Below, one piece after another: positions 40,184 to 49,658 of a stretch of 64,000 nt of DNA; position 1 is the stretch's first letter, and each line of letters starts with the position of its first letter. This DNA is from Nocardioides sp. REDSEA-S33_B3 (GTDB taxonomy: Bacteria; Actinomycetota; Actinomycetes; Propionibacteriales; Nocardioidaceae). Both the position numbers and the translations under genes were made by a program. The stretch is taken from contig LUPK01000015.1 of NCBI GenBank assembly GCA_001627335.1, positions 27,860-91,859 of the forward strand, given 5' to 3'. A model generated the notes under the pieces. It was not told where the DNA came from and made no database searches. It saw nothing but the letters and a program-made list of their open reading frames with translations.

Positions 40184-40248
40184 CCGAGTATCTTGACAGA
40201 ACTAGTCGAGTTTCAGGGGATGCAGGTGCCGGGACTACGTTCGCGGTC

Positions 40249-41223
40249 ATGACGTCGCTCCCCCACTCCGCTCAGGCCGTGGTCGCCGAGATCGTGCGCT
40301 CCGGCTTCGTCGAGGGGCATCACTACGGCTCAGTGGTCGCGCTCTCGCCCGACGGACGCGTGGAGTGGTCGGTCGGAGACGTGGACTCCCTGGTGCTGCC
40401 GCGGTCGTGCAACAAGCCGCTGCAGGCCGTAGCGCTGCTCGAGGCAGGGCTCGTCCTCCCGCCTGACCTGCTGGCGCTGGCCAGCGCGTCGCACTCGGGA
40501 GAGCAGATGCACCTTGACGGCGTGCGGCGCCTGCTGGAGCGGGTCGGTCTGACCGAGGACGACCTGCAGTGCCCGGTCGACTGGCCGATGATCGACGCGG
40601 TTCGCTACGAGGCGCTGCGGGCCGGAGCAGAACCCTCACGGCTCTTCATGAACTGCTCCGGCAAGCACGCGGCGATGCTGGCCACCTGCGCCGCCAACGG
40701 ATGGGACACCGCGACGTACCTGGACCCCACCCATCCGCTGCAGCAGCAGATCGTCGAGACGTTCTCGCGACTCACCGGAGAGACAGTCGACACGATCGCC
40801 GTGGACGGCTGCGGCGCCCCTCTGCTCTCCACCTCGCTCACCGGGCTGGCGCGCGCGTTCCGCACGCTCGCGGTCGCCACTGAGGGGCCGGAGACGGCCG
40901 TTGCTGAGGCGATCCGTTCGCACCCGGAGCTGGTGTCCGGATCGACGCGGGACGAGCTGGCGCTGCTGCGGGCGATCCCGGGCGCGATCGGCAAGGCCGG
41001 GGCGGAGGCGTGCTACGCCGTAGCACTGCCCGACGGGCGGGCGTCCGCGTTGAAGATCGACGACGGGGGTGCCCGGGCGCGGCCTGTCGTGATGGCGGCT
41101 GCGCTGGAGCGCTCCGGGGTGCTCGATCTGCCGGGTGTCGATGCTGCTGCTGTGCGGCGCACCGGGGAGCACGTGCTTCTGGGTGGCCGCGTGCCGGTCG
41201 GGGAGATCAGGGCTGCTTTGTAG
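40249..41223 (+). CDS. Asparaginase (AnsA/L-asparaginase II type)
   Basis: RSGFVEGHHYGSVVAL...SCNKPLQAVALLEAG...LASASHSGEQMHLDGVRRLL...NCSGKHAAMLATCAANGW. Confidence 0.9.
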   Translation: MTSLPHSAQAVVAEIVRSGFVEGHHYGSVVALSPDGRVEWSVGDVDSLVLPRSCNKPLQAVALLEAGLVLPPDLLALASASHSGEQMHLDGVRRLLERVGLTEDDLQCPVDWPMIDAVRYEALRAGAEPSRLFMNCSGKHAAMLATCAANGWDTATYLDPTHPLQQQIVETFSRLTGETVDTIAVDGCGAPLLSTSLTGLARAFRTLAVATEGPETAVAEAIRSHPELVSGSTRDELALLRAIPGAIGKAGAEACYAVALPDGRASALKIDDGGARARPVVMAAALERSGVLDLPGVDAAAVRRTGEHVLLGGRVPVGEIRAAL

Positions 41224-41230
41224 GTCACCG

Positions 41231-41270
41231 GGTTTCGAGGCTCGTCGCTGGCGCTCCTCGCACCTCAACC
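41231..41270. repeat. Dispersed repeat after the asparaginase gene
   Basis: GGTTTCGAGGCTCGTCGCTGGCGCTCCTCGCACCTCAACC. Confidence 0.8.
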
Positions 41271-41377
41271 GGCGGTGGGGCATCGCCGCCGGCGATCCTC
41301 GCGCCTCGACCGGCGGGAGCGGCGTCGCAGCGACCGCGTGCGTCCCAGCACTCCGGGGCATCTCGTAGGCTGCACGT

Positions 41378-41665
41378 GTGCTGGACGTGCGATCGCTGGA
41401 CCTGAACTTCTACCTCGTCGTGGCCTTCGTGCTGCTGGTGGTGAAGATCTTCGCGTTCGTGAACTCGCTGATGCACTCCAATGAGGAGTACGAGGCGGCC
41501 GGCAAGCTAACCAAGACGGCCTGGTCGCTCATCCTCGGGCTCGGGGTCGTGGTGCAGCTGCTGCTCGGCGGTCCGCTGGGGCTGCTCAACATCGTGTTCA
41601 CCATCGCGGCGTTCGTATACCTAGCGGACGTGCGGCCGGCGATCGGTGGGCTGCGCCGACGTTGA
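41378..41665 (+). CDS. DUF2516-like small membrane protein
   Basis: 95-aa polytopic protein: FALVVKIFAFVNSLMHSNEEYEAAGKLTKTAW-type pattern. Confidence 0.7.
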   Translation: MLDVRSLDLNFYLVVAFVLLVVKIFAFVNSLMHSNEEYEAAGKLTKTAWSLILGLGVVVQLLLGGPLGLLNIVFTIAAFVYLADVRPAIGGLRRR

Positions 41666-41676
41666 GCGTCGGGCAA

Positions 41677-41775
41677 GTGGTCTCGACGCCCGCTCCTCGC
41701 TAGCGCTCGTCACTGCTCGACCACCTGAGTGCGCGGGGTCTCGAGAGGCTCGCTCCGCTCGCACCTCGACCGCCG
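41677..41775. repeat. Two dispersed repeats between DUF2516 and the BY-kinase
   Basis: GTGGTCTCGACGCCCGCTCCTCGCTAGCGCTCGTCACTGCTCGACCACC and GGTCTCGAGAGGCTCGCTCCGCTCGCACCTCGACC. Confidence 0.88.
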
Positions 41776-41872
41776 GAGAGCCCGCTGGCTGAGCGGGTCG
41801 CTTGCTGAAACATCCGTCGGTTAGGGTTTTCGGCAGACGCGCAGGCTCGGCGCGCCGACGAACGGAGTCTCT

Positions 41873-43315
41873 GTGGAACTGCGTGATTACCTGCGCATCC
41901 TTCGGCGGCGGTGGCTGCTGATCGCGACGCTGACCCTCCTGGTGGTCGGGGCCGCTGCTGCGTGGACCTTCACCTCTACCCCGCAGTACCAGTCGACGGC
42001 ACGCGTCTTCGTCTCCACCACCTCCTCGAGCTCCGGCGACTCAGTCGGGGAAGCCTTCACCGGCGCTCAGTTCTCGGGCCAGCGGGTGAAGTCGTACGCG
42101 GACCTCGTCACCAAGAGCACAGAACTCGCTGGATGGGTGATCGACGATCTCGGCGCCGACATGACCGAGGGCGAGCTGCTCGGAGAGGTCGCGGCGTCCG
42201 TCGTGCCAGACACGGTCATCATCGACCTCTCGGTCACCGACCCTTCTCCGACGATGGCCCAGGCCTTGGCCCAGTCCTACGCCACCGGGCTGAGCGATCT
42301 CGTGCGCCGACTGGAGACGTACCCGGGCAACAGCGACTCACTCATCCGGGCGAGCATCGTGGACTCAGCGTCCCTGCCGACGTCCCCGGTGGCGCCTCAG
42401 CCGGTGCGCAATCTCGGGCTCGCCGTCGTCCTCGGCCTGCTGCTCGGCTTCGGCATCGCGGTACTCCGTGAGCTGCTCGACACCACGATCAAGTCCCCCG
42501 AAGACGTGCGTGAGTCCTCCGACGCACCGCTGCTCGGCACGATCGGTTATGACCCCTCGATCCGCACCCAGCCGCTGGTCACCTCGCTGGGCTCGCACGC
42601 ACCGCGGGTCGAAGCGTTCCGCGTCCTGCGAACCAATCTCCAGTTCGTCGACGTGGACGCGACCACCAAGGTCTTCGTGGTCACCTCCGCGCTCCCTGGA
42701 GAGGGCAAGACAACCACCGCGGTCAACCTGGCCATCACCCTGGCCCAGGCCGGCCAGAAGACGCTGCTCGTCGAGTGCGACCTGCGCCGTCCGAAGGCAT
42801 CGCTCGCTCTGGGCCTGGACAACTCCGTCGGCGTCACCACCGTCCTGGTCGGCAAGGTCGCCTTCGAGGACGCCCTGCAGGAGCACTCGGTCTCTGGACT
42901 GACCGTCATGGGCAGCGGCGCTGTGCCGCCCAACCCGGCAGAGCTGTTGCAGTCCAACGCGATGGCCGACATGCTCACGAAGGCGAAGGGTCGATTCGAC
43001 ACCATCATCATCGACGCACCCCCGCTACTCCCCGTCACGGACGCCGCACTGCTCGCCGTGCAGGCCGACGGCGCGATCGTCGTCGCGGCCCACGGCAAGA
43101 CCACGCGCGAACAGCTCTCGCAGGCCCAGGACCGGCTCGCGCAGGTCGACGCCGATCTGGTGGGGCTCATCCTCAACATGACGCCGTCCCGCCGCCGTGG
43201 TGGCTACGGCTACGGCTACGGCTACGGCTACGGCTACGGCTACGGCTACGGCTACGCTCCCGAGGACGTCGACAAGCCCACGCGCGGCGCTCGTCGCGCG
43301 GACACCGGGTCGTAA
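41873..43315 (+). CDS. Wzz-domain / BY-type tyrosine autokinase (CapA/CapB-Wzc-like) with Tyr-rich tail
   Basis: MELRDYLRILRRRWLLI...VFVVTSALPGEGKTTTAVNLAITLAQAG...FDTIIIDAPPLLPVTDAALLA; C-terminal (GY)9. Confidence 0.93.
   Translation: MELRDYLRILRRRWLLIATLTLLVVGAAAAWTFTSTPQYQSTARVFVSTTSSSSGDSVGEAFTGAQFSGQRVKSYADLVTKSTELAGWVIDDLGADMTEGELLGEVAASVVPDTVIIDLSVTDPSPTMAQALAQSYATGLSDLVRRLETYPGNSDSLIRASIVDSASLPTSPVAPQPVRNLGLAVVLGLLLGFGIAVLRELLDTTIKSPEDVRESSDAPLLGTIGYDPSIRTQPLVTSLGSHAPRVEAFRVLRTNLQFVDVDATTKVFVVTSALPGEGKTTTAVNLAITLAQAGQKTLLVECDLRRPKASLALGLDNSVGVTTVLVGKVAFEDALQEHSVSGLTVMGSGAVPPNPAELLQSNAMADMLTKAKGRFDTIIIDAPPLLPVTDAALLAVQADGAIVVAAHGKTTREQLSQAQDRLAQVDADLVGLILNMTPSRRRGGYGYGYGYGYGYGYGYGYAPEDVDKPTRGARRADTGS
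43202..43255 (+). repeat. (GGCTAC)9 perfect hexanucleotide tandem repeat encoding (GY)9
   Basis: Nine exact copies counted by eye. Confidence 0.97.
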
Positions 43316-43325
43316 GGTCCACTCC

Positions 43326-43790
43326 ATGACTCGACCTGGACGGCTCCGTCTGGCCTCGCTGGCTCTCCCCTCACTGCTGGTCCTCAGCGTGGCAACCGGC
43401 TGCAGCGACGACTCGAGCCGTCCCGACGATCCCGAGCCCACCGGGGTTTTCCTCTCCGAGGCAGCGACGCCCGACGCAGAGGACGGGCTCCCCGCCGACT
43501 TCCCCCGCGACGTCGTTCCGGTGCTCGACGGAGAAGTCGCCTCCACCGACGGCGACGCCGACGCAGGGTTCTCCATCACCACGAACATCTACTCCGCGGA
43601 AGCGGAGCCGGTCCTCGACGCGGCGATCGCAGCACTGGAGGACGCCGGCTGGGAGCTCACCGACCGGACGGACGAGCTCGGCTTCCCGAGCGCGACCTTG
43701 CGCCTTCCGGCTGGGGGACTTGTGATCCTGCAGGCGTTCCCGTCGGACGACGACGTCAACCTGACCTATTTCGCGCGCGTCGACTCCTGA
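43326..43790 (+). CDS. Putative lipoprotein of unknown function
   Basis: LVLSVATGCSDDSSRP lipobox; 154-aa ORF directly downstream of the BY-kinase. Confidence 0.65.
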   Translation: MTRPGRLRLASLALPSLLVLSVATGCSDDSSRPDDPEPTGVFLSEAATPDAEDGLPADFPRDVVPVLDGEVASTDGDADAGFSITTNIYSAEAEPVLDAAIAALEDAGWELTDRTDELGFPSATLRLPAGGLVILQAFPSDDDVNLTYFARVDS

Positions 43791-43838
43791 TCAGCTGATC
43801 GGCGGCCGCCCAGCTCCGGCCTCGGGCGGTTCGGGTGC

Positions 43839-45635
43839 TCAACAGGCCGAGCGCACCGCGCCCAACTCCCCTGAGTCCAGGGTCGGAGTCACCCACAACT
43901 GGTGGTCAGCACTCTCTCCCGAGGCGCCCAGCGCTCGCCATGACAGGTCGACCACCTGACCGGGGTCGAGCCGCACGTCGACGCTGGACACCGTGTAGCC
44001 CTGGAGCTCCTGCGTCGCCGTCGGGACCGGGTCCTCGGACTGCCTGACGTCGCCGATCTGTGCGCCCGGGGGTGCGTAGACGTTCACCGTCACGGCGAGC
44101 TGACCGGGCTCGTTGTTGCTGCTGCCCGGCCCAGTGACGTAGCTCGGCAGTGAGGCAGCATCGTCGGGCGCCGTGGACTGCAGCCGCATCGACAGCTCGA
44201 AGGCTTGGCGGCCGCCCACACAGTAGCGAGGCATCAGACGCGTCCGAGCGCGGAGGAAGTAGGTCATCTTGTCGGCGCCTTTGTCATCCAGGGTCACGAC
44301 GAACTGAGGAGCATCGCTCGCCGCGAGATCGGGACCGGTGATCCGCTCGTCCGTCAGCGGCGCCGCGAGCTGGCTGTTCCGGCCCTGGGCCGCAAAGAGC
44401 ATCCGCCCCTCCCGCGTGGCCCGCGCCAACACCGTGAAGAGGTCCTCCACATCGAAGGCGCCGGCTCGGACGCGGTCGAAGACTGCAGCGGACACTGCCG
44501 CGAAAAACCGATCCTGGGCGGCAGGCTCCTCGAGGCGGAGGTAGGTGCGGTGGAGCAGTTCGTCGACCACCGACGACTCGTCGAGGACGACCCCGTCCAC
44601 CTCGACCGGCTCGTCGAGGGCGGCGACCACGTAGCTCAGCGCCACGGTGTCGAGGCTCAACACACCATCGACATCGCCAGGGAAGCGCTCCTGCCACCGG
44701 GCGCTCCACAGTTCCGAGGCACGGGAGAAGTCGGGAGTGAACCCGGCGTTGAGGAAGAACGTACCGAACTGGACGCCGTAGAGGTTCAGCTCGCCCGGCG
44801 TAAGGGGCAGCACCGGCGTCTCCCGTCGACCGAAGCTGTTCCCGGCCACCTGCTGCTCCAGGGAGATCGCACCGTCGTCGGCAGACACCAGAGCGACCGA
44901 CCCCGGGAGGCCACCTGTGGCCCGGACCTCCGCGTTGTTCTGGAAGACCAGCAGGTAGTTGCGCTGACCGTCGCCCCCCAGGATCTCGGGAAGGACGTCC
45001 AGAGCCGCATCAGCGGCGCCCAGTGCCTGGTCGGCCTCCTCGATCTCACCCACCAGGTCGCGGAAGGGAGTGCGCAGCGGCGCGACCAGACGTGTGGTAT
45101 CGACGTCGTTCAGACGGTCGGCCGCCGACTCGAGGGAGGCGGCTGCCTGGGAGGTCGGGTCGGCGATCGTTTCCAGCGCGGACAAATCGATGCGGCCGTC
45201 GCGAGGTGCGAGGTCGCCGAGCCCGTCGGCCGCCTGCACGGCTGCCTCGAGGCCTCCACCAGCCAGGTCGTGCACCACCTCGGACACCATGGCGACCGCG
45301 CCGGCGTCGTCGCCGACGTACGGCAGCAGACCCAGGACCCGCCAGGTGGGGCCGTGGGTGCGCTCGTCCGCCTGCCCACTGGCCTGCTCCAAGTCGTCAA
45401 GGAGATCAGGGAGCGCGTCAGTCTCTCGCGAGGTGGCTGCCACCCGGACCCGCTCAGCCGCATCGACGGTGTCGAGGAGCGCCGCCTGCACCGTCCACGC
45501 ACGGTAGGCCGTCCACGCCGATGCCACGACAACGACCGCGATCACCGCCGCCACGACGAGAAGAACACGACGGCGACGAGAGCCAGGCATGGAGAGCACC
45601 TTAATGAACGGCAGAGAGCGGACGCGTGCGGACAC
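43839..45635 (-). CDS. DUF4012-like membrane-anchored protein
   Basis: GGDGQRNYLLVFQNNAEVRATGGLPGSVALVSADDG...SLDTVALSYVVAAL. Confidence 0.8.
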   Translation of the reverse strand: MSARVRSLPFIKVLSMPGSRRRRVLLVVAAVIAVVVVASAWTAYRAWTVQAALLDTVDAAERVRVAATSRETDALPDLLDDLEQASGQADERTHGPTWRVLGLLPYVGDDAGAVAMVSEVVHDLAGGGLEAAVQAADGLGDLAPRDGRIDLSALETIADPTSQAAASLESAADRLNDVDTTRLVAPLRTPFRDLVGEIEEADQALGAADAALDVLPEILGGDGQRNYLLVFQNNAEVRATGGLPGSVALVSADDGAISLEQQVAGNSFGRRETPVLPLTPGELNLYGVQFGTFFLNAGFTPDFSRASELWSARWQERFPGDVDGVLSLDTVALSYVVAALDEPVEVDGVVLDESSVVDELLHRTYLRLEEPAAQDRFFAAVSAAVFDRVRAGAFDVEDLFTVLARATREGRMLFAAQGRNSQLAAPLTDERITGPDLAASDAPQFVVTLDDKGADKMTYFLRARTRLMPRYCVGGRQAFELSMRLQSTAPDDAASLPSYVTGPGSSNNEPGQLAVTVNVYAPPGAQIGDVRQSEDPVPTATQELQGYTVSSVDVRLDPGQVVDLSWRALGASGESADHQLWVTPTLDSGELGAVRSAC

Positions 45636-45640
45636 GACAA

Positions 45641-45685
45641 AGGGCGGCTTCCCACACCCACGACCGTGGGAAGGGAAGCCGCCCT
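45641..45685 (-). terminator. Intrinsic-type terminator hairpin downstream of the 45701 gene
   Basis: AGGGCGGCTTCCC (45641-45653) pairs with GGGAAGCCGCCCT (45673-45685). Confidence 0.75.
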
Positions 45686-45700
45686 GTCGCGACTACTCGG

Positions 45701-46132
45701 TCAGACGGTGACCGTGAAGCTGGAGCTCGACGAGCCGTCGAGCTTCGGGCGGTTCGGGACGAAGGTCACGACGCAGGTCCACTCGCCCTCGACCGGGAAG
45801 CGGAAGTTGACCTTGCGCGGCTTGCCGTTCTTCTTGGACTTGCGGCCGTAGTTCTTCACCGCGTCGCCGGGGCCGGTGCAGGAGAACAGGAAGGTGCCGC
45901 GCGGAGCGTCACCCTTGCCCTCGGCGCCCTTCTTGGGCGCGACGTCGACCTTGACCTTGACGCGCGTGACGCCCTTGCCGTTGGTCTTCTTGCGGACATC
46001 CTCGACCTGGGTCTTCGTGTCGTCGCAGCGGTTGTAGGACGGGTCGCAGGCAGCGGACGCCGGGCTCGCGACGGACACCAGGCCCATGGCGGACATGGCG
46101 GCTACGGCGATGCCGGCAGCAAACTTCTTCAT
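45701..46132 (-). CDS. Small secreted protein
   Basis: MKKFAAGIAVAAMSAMGLVSVASPASAACDPSYNRCDD; Lys-rich mature region. Confidence 0.65.
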   Translation of the reverse strand: MKKFAAGIAVAAMSAMGLVSVASPASAACDPSYNRCDDTKTQVEDVRKKTNGKGVTRVKVKVDVAPKKGAEGKGDAPRGTFLFSCTGPGDAVKNYGRKSKKNGKPRKVNFRFPVEGEWTCVVTFVPNRPKLDGSSSSSFTVTV

Positions 46133-46356
46133 GATGAGACTCCCCATGTGGCGCCTGGGCACCTAGCGGACTGGGTCTGGACGGGTAAAAGACAACCACA
46201 CCCGGGGGTGGTTGGCGAGTCGATCTCGGAGATCGGGCAGTCCCGGAGGCAAAGTTCACCGGAACCACCGCAGCGTAACTCGGATGTAACGCGAGGGCGG
46301 GCTGGCCTGGACGCGAGATCGCCGATGCCTGGTCGCGCGCCCGCCGCCTCTCACTA

Positions 46357-46481
46357 GGTCTCCACGACGGCTCGCTGGCGCTCGCCTGCTCGACCATCAA
46401 CGCACGAGGCCCGGACCTCATGGTCCGGGCCTCGCTAGTGGCGCTGGGTCTCGGGGCTCGCTTCGCTCGCGCCTCGACCGG
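46357..46481. repeat. Two dispersed repeats flanking the 46405-46434 terminator
   Basis: GGTCTCCACGACGGCTCGCTGGCGCTCGCCTGCTCGACCATC; GGGTCTCGGGGCTCGCTTCGCTCGCGCCTCGACC. Confidence 0.75.
46405..46434 (-). terminator. Hairpin terminator after the DUF1416-like gene
   Basis: CGAGGCCCGGACC (46405-46417) / GGTCCGGGCCTCG (46422-46434). Confidence 0.7.
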
Positions 46482-46490
46482 CGCAGGGCA

Positions 46491-46790
46491 TCAACCGACG
46501 GAGATCTCGACCTCCGCGACGCTGCCGGTCTGGGCCTGGACGACCCGGTCGACCGGGTCGGCCTTGGGTGCCAGGGTGCGCAGGGTCCACTCGCCGTCGC
46601 CGGCGAAGAAGCGGAAGTGGCCGGTGGCCGAGGTGGGGACCTCGGCGGTGAACTCACCGGTGCGGTCGAGGAGACGCACGTAGGCGTTGCCGACCGGCTC
46701 GCCGCCGCGGACGACGCGGCCCTGGACCACGGCCTCCTTGGCGACGTTCACGCCGTCGAGGGACAGGCCGCCCTCAGTCGCGCCGCACAT
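46491..46790 (-). CDS. DUF1416-like (SseC-like) protein
   Basis: [42 protein letters not shown]; overlaps the sulfurtransferase stop. Confidence 0.8.
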   Translation of the reverse strand: MCGATEGGLSLDGVNVAKEAVVQGRVVRGGEPVGNAYVRLLDRTGEFTAEVPTSATGHFRFFAGDGEWTLRTLAPKADPVDRVVQAQTGSVAEVEISVG

Positions 46791-47638
46791 CAGGCCTCAC
46801 CCTTCTCGTCACCCAGGGAGACCGGGACGCCGACGAGCGAGCCGTACTCGGTCCACGAGCCGTCGTAGTTCTTCACGTTCTCCTGGCCGAGCAGCTCCTT
46901 GAGCACGAACCAGGTGTGGCTCGAGCGCTCGCCGATGCGGCAGTAGGCGATGGTGTCCTTGCTCCAGTCGACGCCGGCCTCGGTGTAGATCTCGCGCAGC
47001 TCGTCGTCGGACTTGAAGGTGCCGTCGTCGTTCGCGGCCTTGCTCCACGGCACGTTGGCGGCGGTGGGGATGTGACCGGCGCGCTGGGCCTGCTCCTGCG
47101 GGAGGTGGGCCGGGGCGAGGAGACGACCGGCGTACTCGTCGGGGCTGCGCACGTCGACGAGGTTCTGCGTGCCGATCGCGGCCACGACCTCGTCGCGGAA
47201 CGCGCGGATCGAGGAGTCCTGCTCGGTCGCGGTGTAGGAGGTCTTCTCGCGGCTGGGCAGCTCGTCGGTCAGCTCGCGGGAGTCCAGCTCCCACTTCTTG
47301 CGGCCGCCGTCGAGCAGCTTGACGTCCTGGTGGCCGTAGAGCTTGAAGTACCAGTAGGCGTAGGCGGCGAACCAGTTGTTGTTGCCGCCGTACAGGACGA
47401 CGGTGTCGTCGTTGGCGACACCGCGGTCCGAGAGCAGCGCCTCGAACTGCGCCTTGTTGACGAAGTCACGACGGACCTGGTCCTGCAGGTCCGTGGTCCA
47501 GTCGAGCTTGATGGCGCCCTTGATGTGGCCCTTGTCGTAGGCGGCGGTGTCCTCGTCGACCTCGACCAGCACCACCTTCGGGTCGTCCAGGTGCTCCTCC
47601 ACCCACTGGGCGGAGACGAGGGTGTTCTCGCGGGTCAT
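46790..47638 (-). CDS. sseA: Thiosulfate sulfurtransferase (two-domain rhodanese)
   Basis: [23 protein letters not shown]...[15 protein letters not shown]...[22 protein letters not shown]. Confidence 0.9.
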   Translation of the reverse strand: MTRENTLVSAQWVEEHLDDPKVVLVEVDEDTAAYDKGHIKGAIKLDWTTDLQDQVRRDFVNKAQFEALLSDRGVANDDTVVLYGGNNNWFAAYAYWYFKLYGHQDVKLLDGGRKKWELDSRELTDELPSREKTSYTATEQDSSIRAFRDEVVAAIGTQNLVDVRSPDEYAGRLLAPAHLPQEQAQRAGHIPTAANVPWSKAANDDGTFKSDDELREIYTEAGVDWSKDTIAYCRIGERSSHTWFVLKELLGQENVKNYDGSWTEYGSLVGVPVSLGDEKGEA

Positions 47639-47689
47639 GGTTGATGCCTTTCGATCGAGTACAGCGGTGTGGTTGCGGTTGCTTGCGGG

Positions 47690-47776
47690 GTGGTCTCGAC
47701 GCGCGTTTCGGCGCTGGCGCGCCTCACTGCTCGACCACCGACGCCGGTCGAGCAGCGAGCGGGCGTCGAGACCGGC
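47690..47776. repeat. Two dispersed repeats between DUF4395 and sseA
   Basis: GTGGTCTCGACGCGCGTTTCGGCGCTGGCGCGCCTCACTGCTCGACCACC; CGGTCGAGCAGCGAGCGGGCGTCGAGACCGG. Confidence 0.85.
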
Positions 47777-47788
47777 GGACGGGTGCCC

Positions 47789-48262
47789 TCAGGAGGTGGC
47801 GCGGCGGAACAGCAGGTACATCTCGCAGCCGAGGCAGAAGCGGAACACGGCGTTGAGCAGGGCGGCGACGAGCGCGAAGCCGATCGCCGTCTGGGCCACG
47901 ACCACGCCGCCGGCGGCGTAGGCGACGAGGGCGACGACGGTGAAGCCGAGGCCCACGGCCTGGGCGAAGCGCGGCGGCTCAGGAGCCTCGAGCTCGGTCG
48001 GGGCGGAGAGCCGCGGCCGGACGAGGGTCTTGAACAGCCAGGCGTGCGGGGTGCGCTGCACGCCGCGGGCGGCGCCCAGCGCGAACAGCGCGGCCTGGAC
48101 CGCGGTCAGGGCCAGCGCCGCGGTCGGCGGCAGCAGCAGCACCGCGATCAGCACGACCGCGGTGAGCGACGCCGCGAACTGCGGGCCGCGCGGGTCGATG
48201 CCGGCCGGAGCGTCCGCCTCGGGGGCGAGCGGCGCGGTGCTGGGGTTGAGCGTGGTGGACAT
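47789..48262 (-). CDS. DUF4395-like membrane protein
   Basis: IDPRGPQFAASLTAVVL...FRFCLGCEMYLLFRRA. Confidence 0.75.
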   Translation of the reverse strand: MSTTLNPSTAPLAPEADAPAGIDPRGPQFAASLTAVVLIAVLLLPPTAALALTAVQAALFALGAARGVQRTPHAWLFKTLVRPRLSAPTELEAPEPPRFAQAVGLGFTVVALVAYAAGGVVVAQTAIGFALVAALLNAVFRFCLGCEMYLLFRRATS

Positions 48263-48339
48263 GTCTCTCCTGGGAGGCACCTCGGTCGAGGCGTCCGGTG
48301 GACGCGGCGAGGCGGTCGAGCGGCTGGGACGGGGAAGGG

Positions 48340-48423
48340 TCAGCGCATCGACGTGCGACACAGGCTGGAGCGGGTGCGGCAGTGGTCGACTGCGCGCCGC
48401 TTCGTGAGCCAGGTCGTGGACAT
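48340..48423 (-). promoter_or_regulatory. Candidate cysteine-type attenuator leader ORF (27 aa)
   Basis: MSTTWLTKRRAVDHCRTRSSLCRTSMR*; TACTGT 7 nt before ATG; located upstream of the DUF4395/sseA/DUF1416 operon. Confidence 0.6.
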
Positions 48424-48528
48424 GACAGGAACAGTAAGCGCGGGTCCGGATCTATTCCCAATCTAGATCTCATCATGTGGTCACCGCGTCCACCATGTGG
48501 GAAATGTCGACTCCGCTACGCTGCGCCC

Positions 48529-49566
48529 GTGGCTTCAACAGGCGCGTCGCGACGTACGGCGCTCATCACCGGCGTCGCCGGGCAGGACGGCGTCTACCTC
48601 GCGCGGCACCTGCTGTCGCTGGGCTACCACGTGGTCGGCACGCTGCGCCCCGGCTCACGCTGGGCCCCCACCACCCTCGGCCGCGCGTACGCCTACCTCG
48701 ACGGCGTCACCCTGGTCGACCTCGACCAGCGTGACCACGAGGGCTGGGCCGCCGTCCTCGAGGGGCTGCGCCCCGACGAGGTCTACAACCTCGCCGGCTT
48801 CACCTCCGTCGGCGCCTCCTGGGGCGCCGCCGAGACCGTCGCCGAGGCCAACGGCATGGCCGTGCTGCGGATGCTCGAGGAGCTCATCCGCTTCCGCGAC
48901 CGGCACGGCTGGGCCCCACGCTTCTTCCAGCCCTCGAGCTCGGAGATGTTCGGCGTCACCGACCAGCAGCCGCAGACGGAGAACACCCCGCACCACCCGC
49001 GCTCGCCGTACGCCGCCACCAAGTCCTTCGCCCACCACCTCACGGTCAACTACCGCGAGTCCTACGGGCTCTTCACCGCCACCGGGACGCTCTACAACCA
49101 CGAGTCCCCGCTGCGCCCGCCGCACTTCGTGACCCGCAAGATCTCCGCCGCCGTCGCCGCGATCTCCCTGGGCCAGGCGGAGTCGGTGACGCTGGGCAAC
49201 CTCGACGTACGCCGTGACTGGGGCTTCGCCGGCGACTACGCCCGCGCCATGCACCTGGTGCTGCAGCAGGACGAGCCGGGCGACTTCATCATCGCCACCG
49301 GCGTCTCCCGCTCGCTGGCCGACGTGCTCGAGCTGGCCTTCGCCTCCGTCGGGATCTCCGACCTCGACGCCGTGGTCCGCCAGGACCCCTCCCTGATGCG
49401 GCCCGCCGACGTCGCCGAACTCGTCGGCGACCCCGCCAAGGCGCGCGAGCAGCTCGGCTGGGAGCCGAGCGTGGCGTTCGAGGACGTCATCGCGCACATG
49501 GTGCGCGTCGACGTCGAGCGGTTGCGCTCAGAACGCGAGGAGTCGGCGGGGTACCTGCTGCCCTGA
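48529..49566 (+). CDS. GDP-mannose 4,6-dehydratase-like epimerase/dehydratase (divergent paralog)
   Basis: ALITGVAGQDGVYLARHLLSLGYHVVGTLRPG...FQPSSSEMFGV...LGNLDVRRDWGFAGDYARAM. Confidence 0.85.
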   Translation: MASTGASRRTALITGVAGQDGVYLARHLLSLGYHVVGTLRPGSRWAPTTLGRAYAYLDGVTLVDLDQRDHEGWAAVLEGLRPDEVYNLAGFTSVGASWGAAETVAEANGMAVLRMLEELIRFRDRHGWAPRFFQPSSSEMFGVTDQQPQTENTPHHPRSPYAATKSFAHHLTVNYRESYGLFTATGTLYNHESPLRPPHFVTRKISAAVAAISLGQAESVTLGNLDVRRDWGFAGDYARAMHLVLQQDEPGDFIIATGVSRSLADVLELAFASVGISDLDAVVRQDPSLMRPADVAELVGDPAKAREQLGWEPSVAFEDVIAHMVRVDVERLRSEREESAGYLLP

Positions 49567-49658
49567 TCTGGGCCTTTTCGCTCCTCAGGTCGGCGTGCGG
49601 GGTGACGATGGGAGGGCTGCGCCGTCCCCCCGTGGCGCTCTGTTCCTGAGGAGTCCCC

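Noticed and set aside
38330-40252. 640-aa plus-strand ORF
   Set aside because: Antisense to the CysC-PTP fusion with all catalytic motifs on the minus strand.
43202-43255. Minisatellite or CRISPR interpretation of the GGCTAC tract
   Set aside because: It is in frame and encodes the expected BY-kinase tyrosine cluster.
44205-45851. 548-aa plus-strand ORF
   Set aside because: Antisense to the DUF4012-like gene; low-complexity composition.
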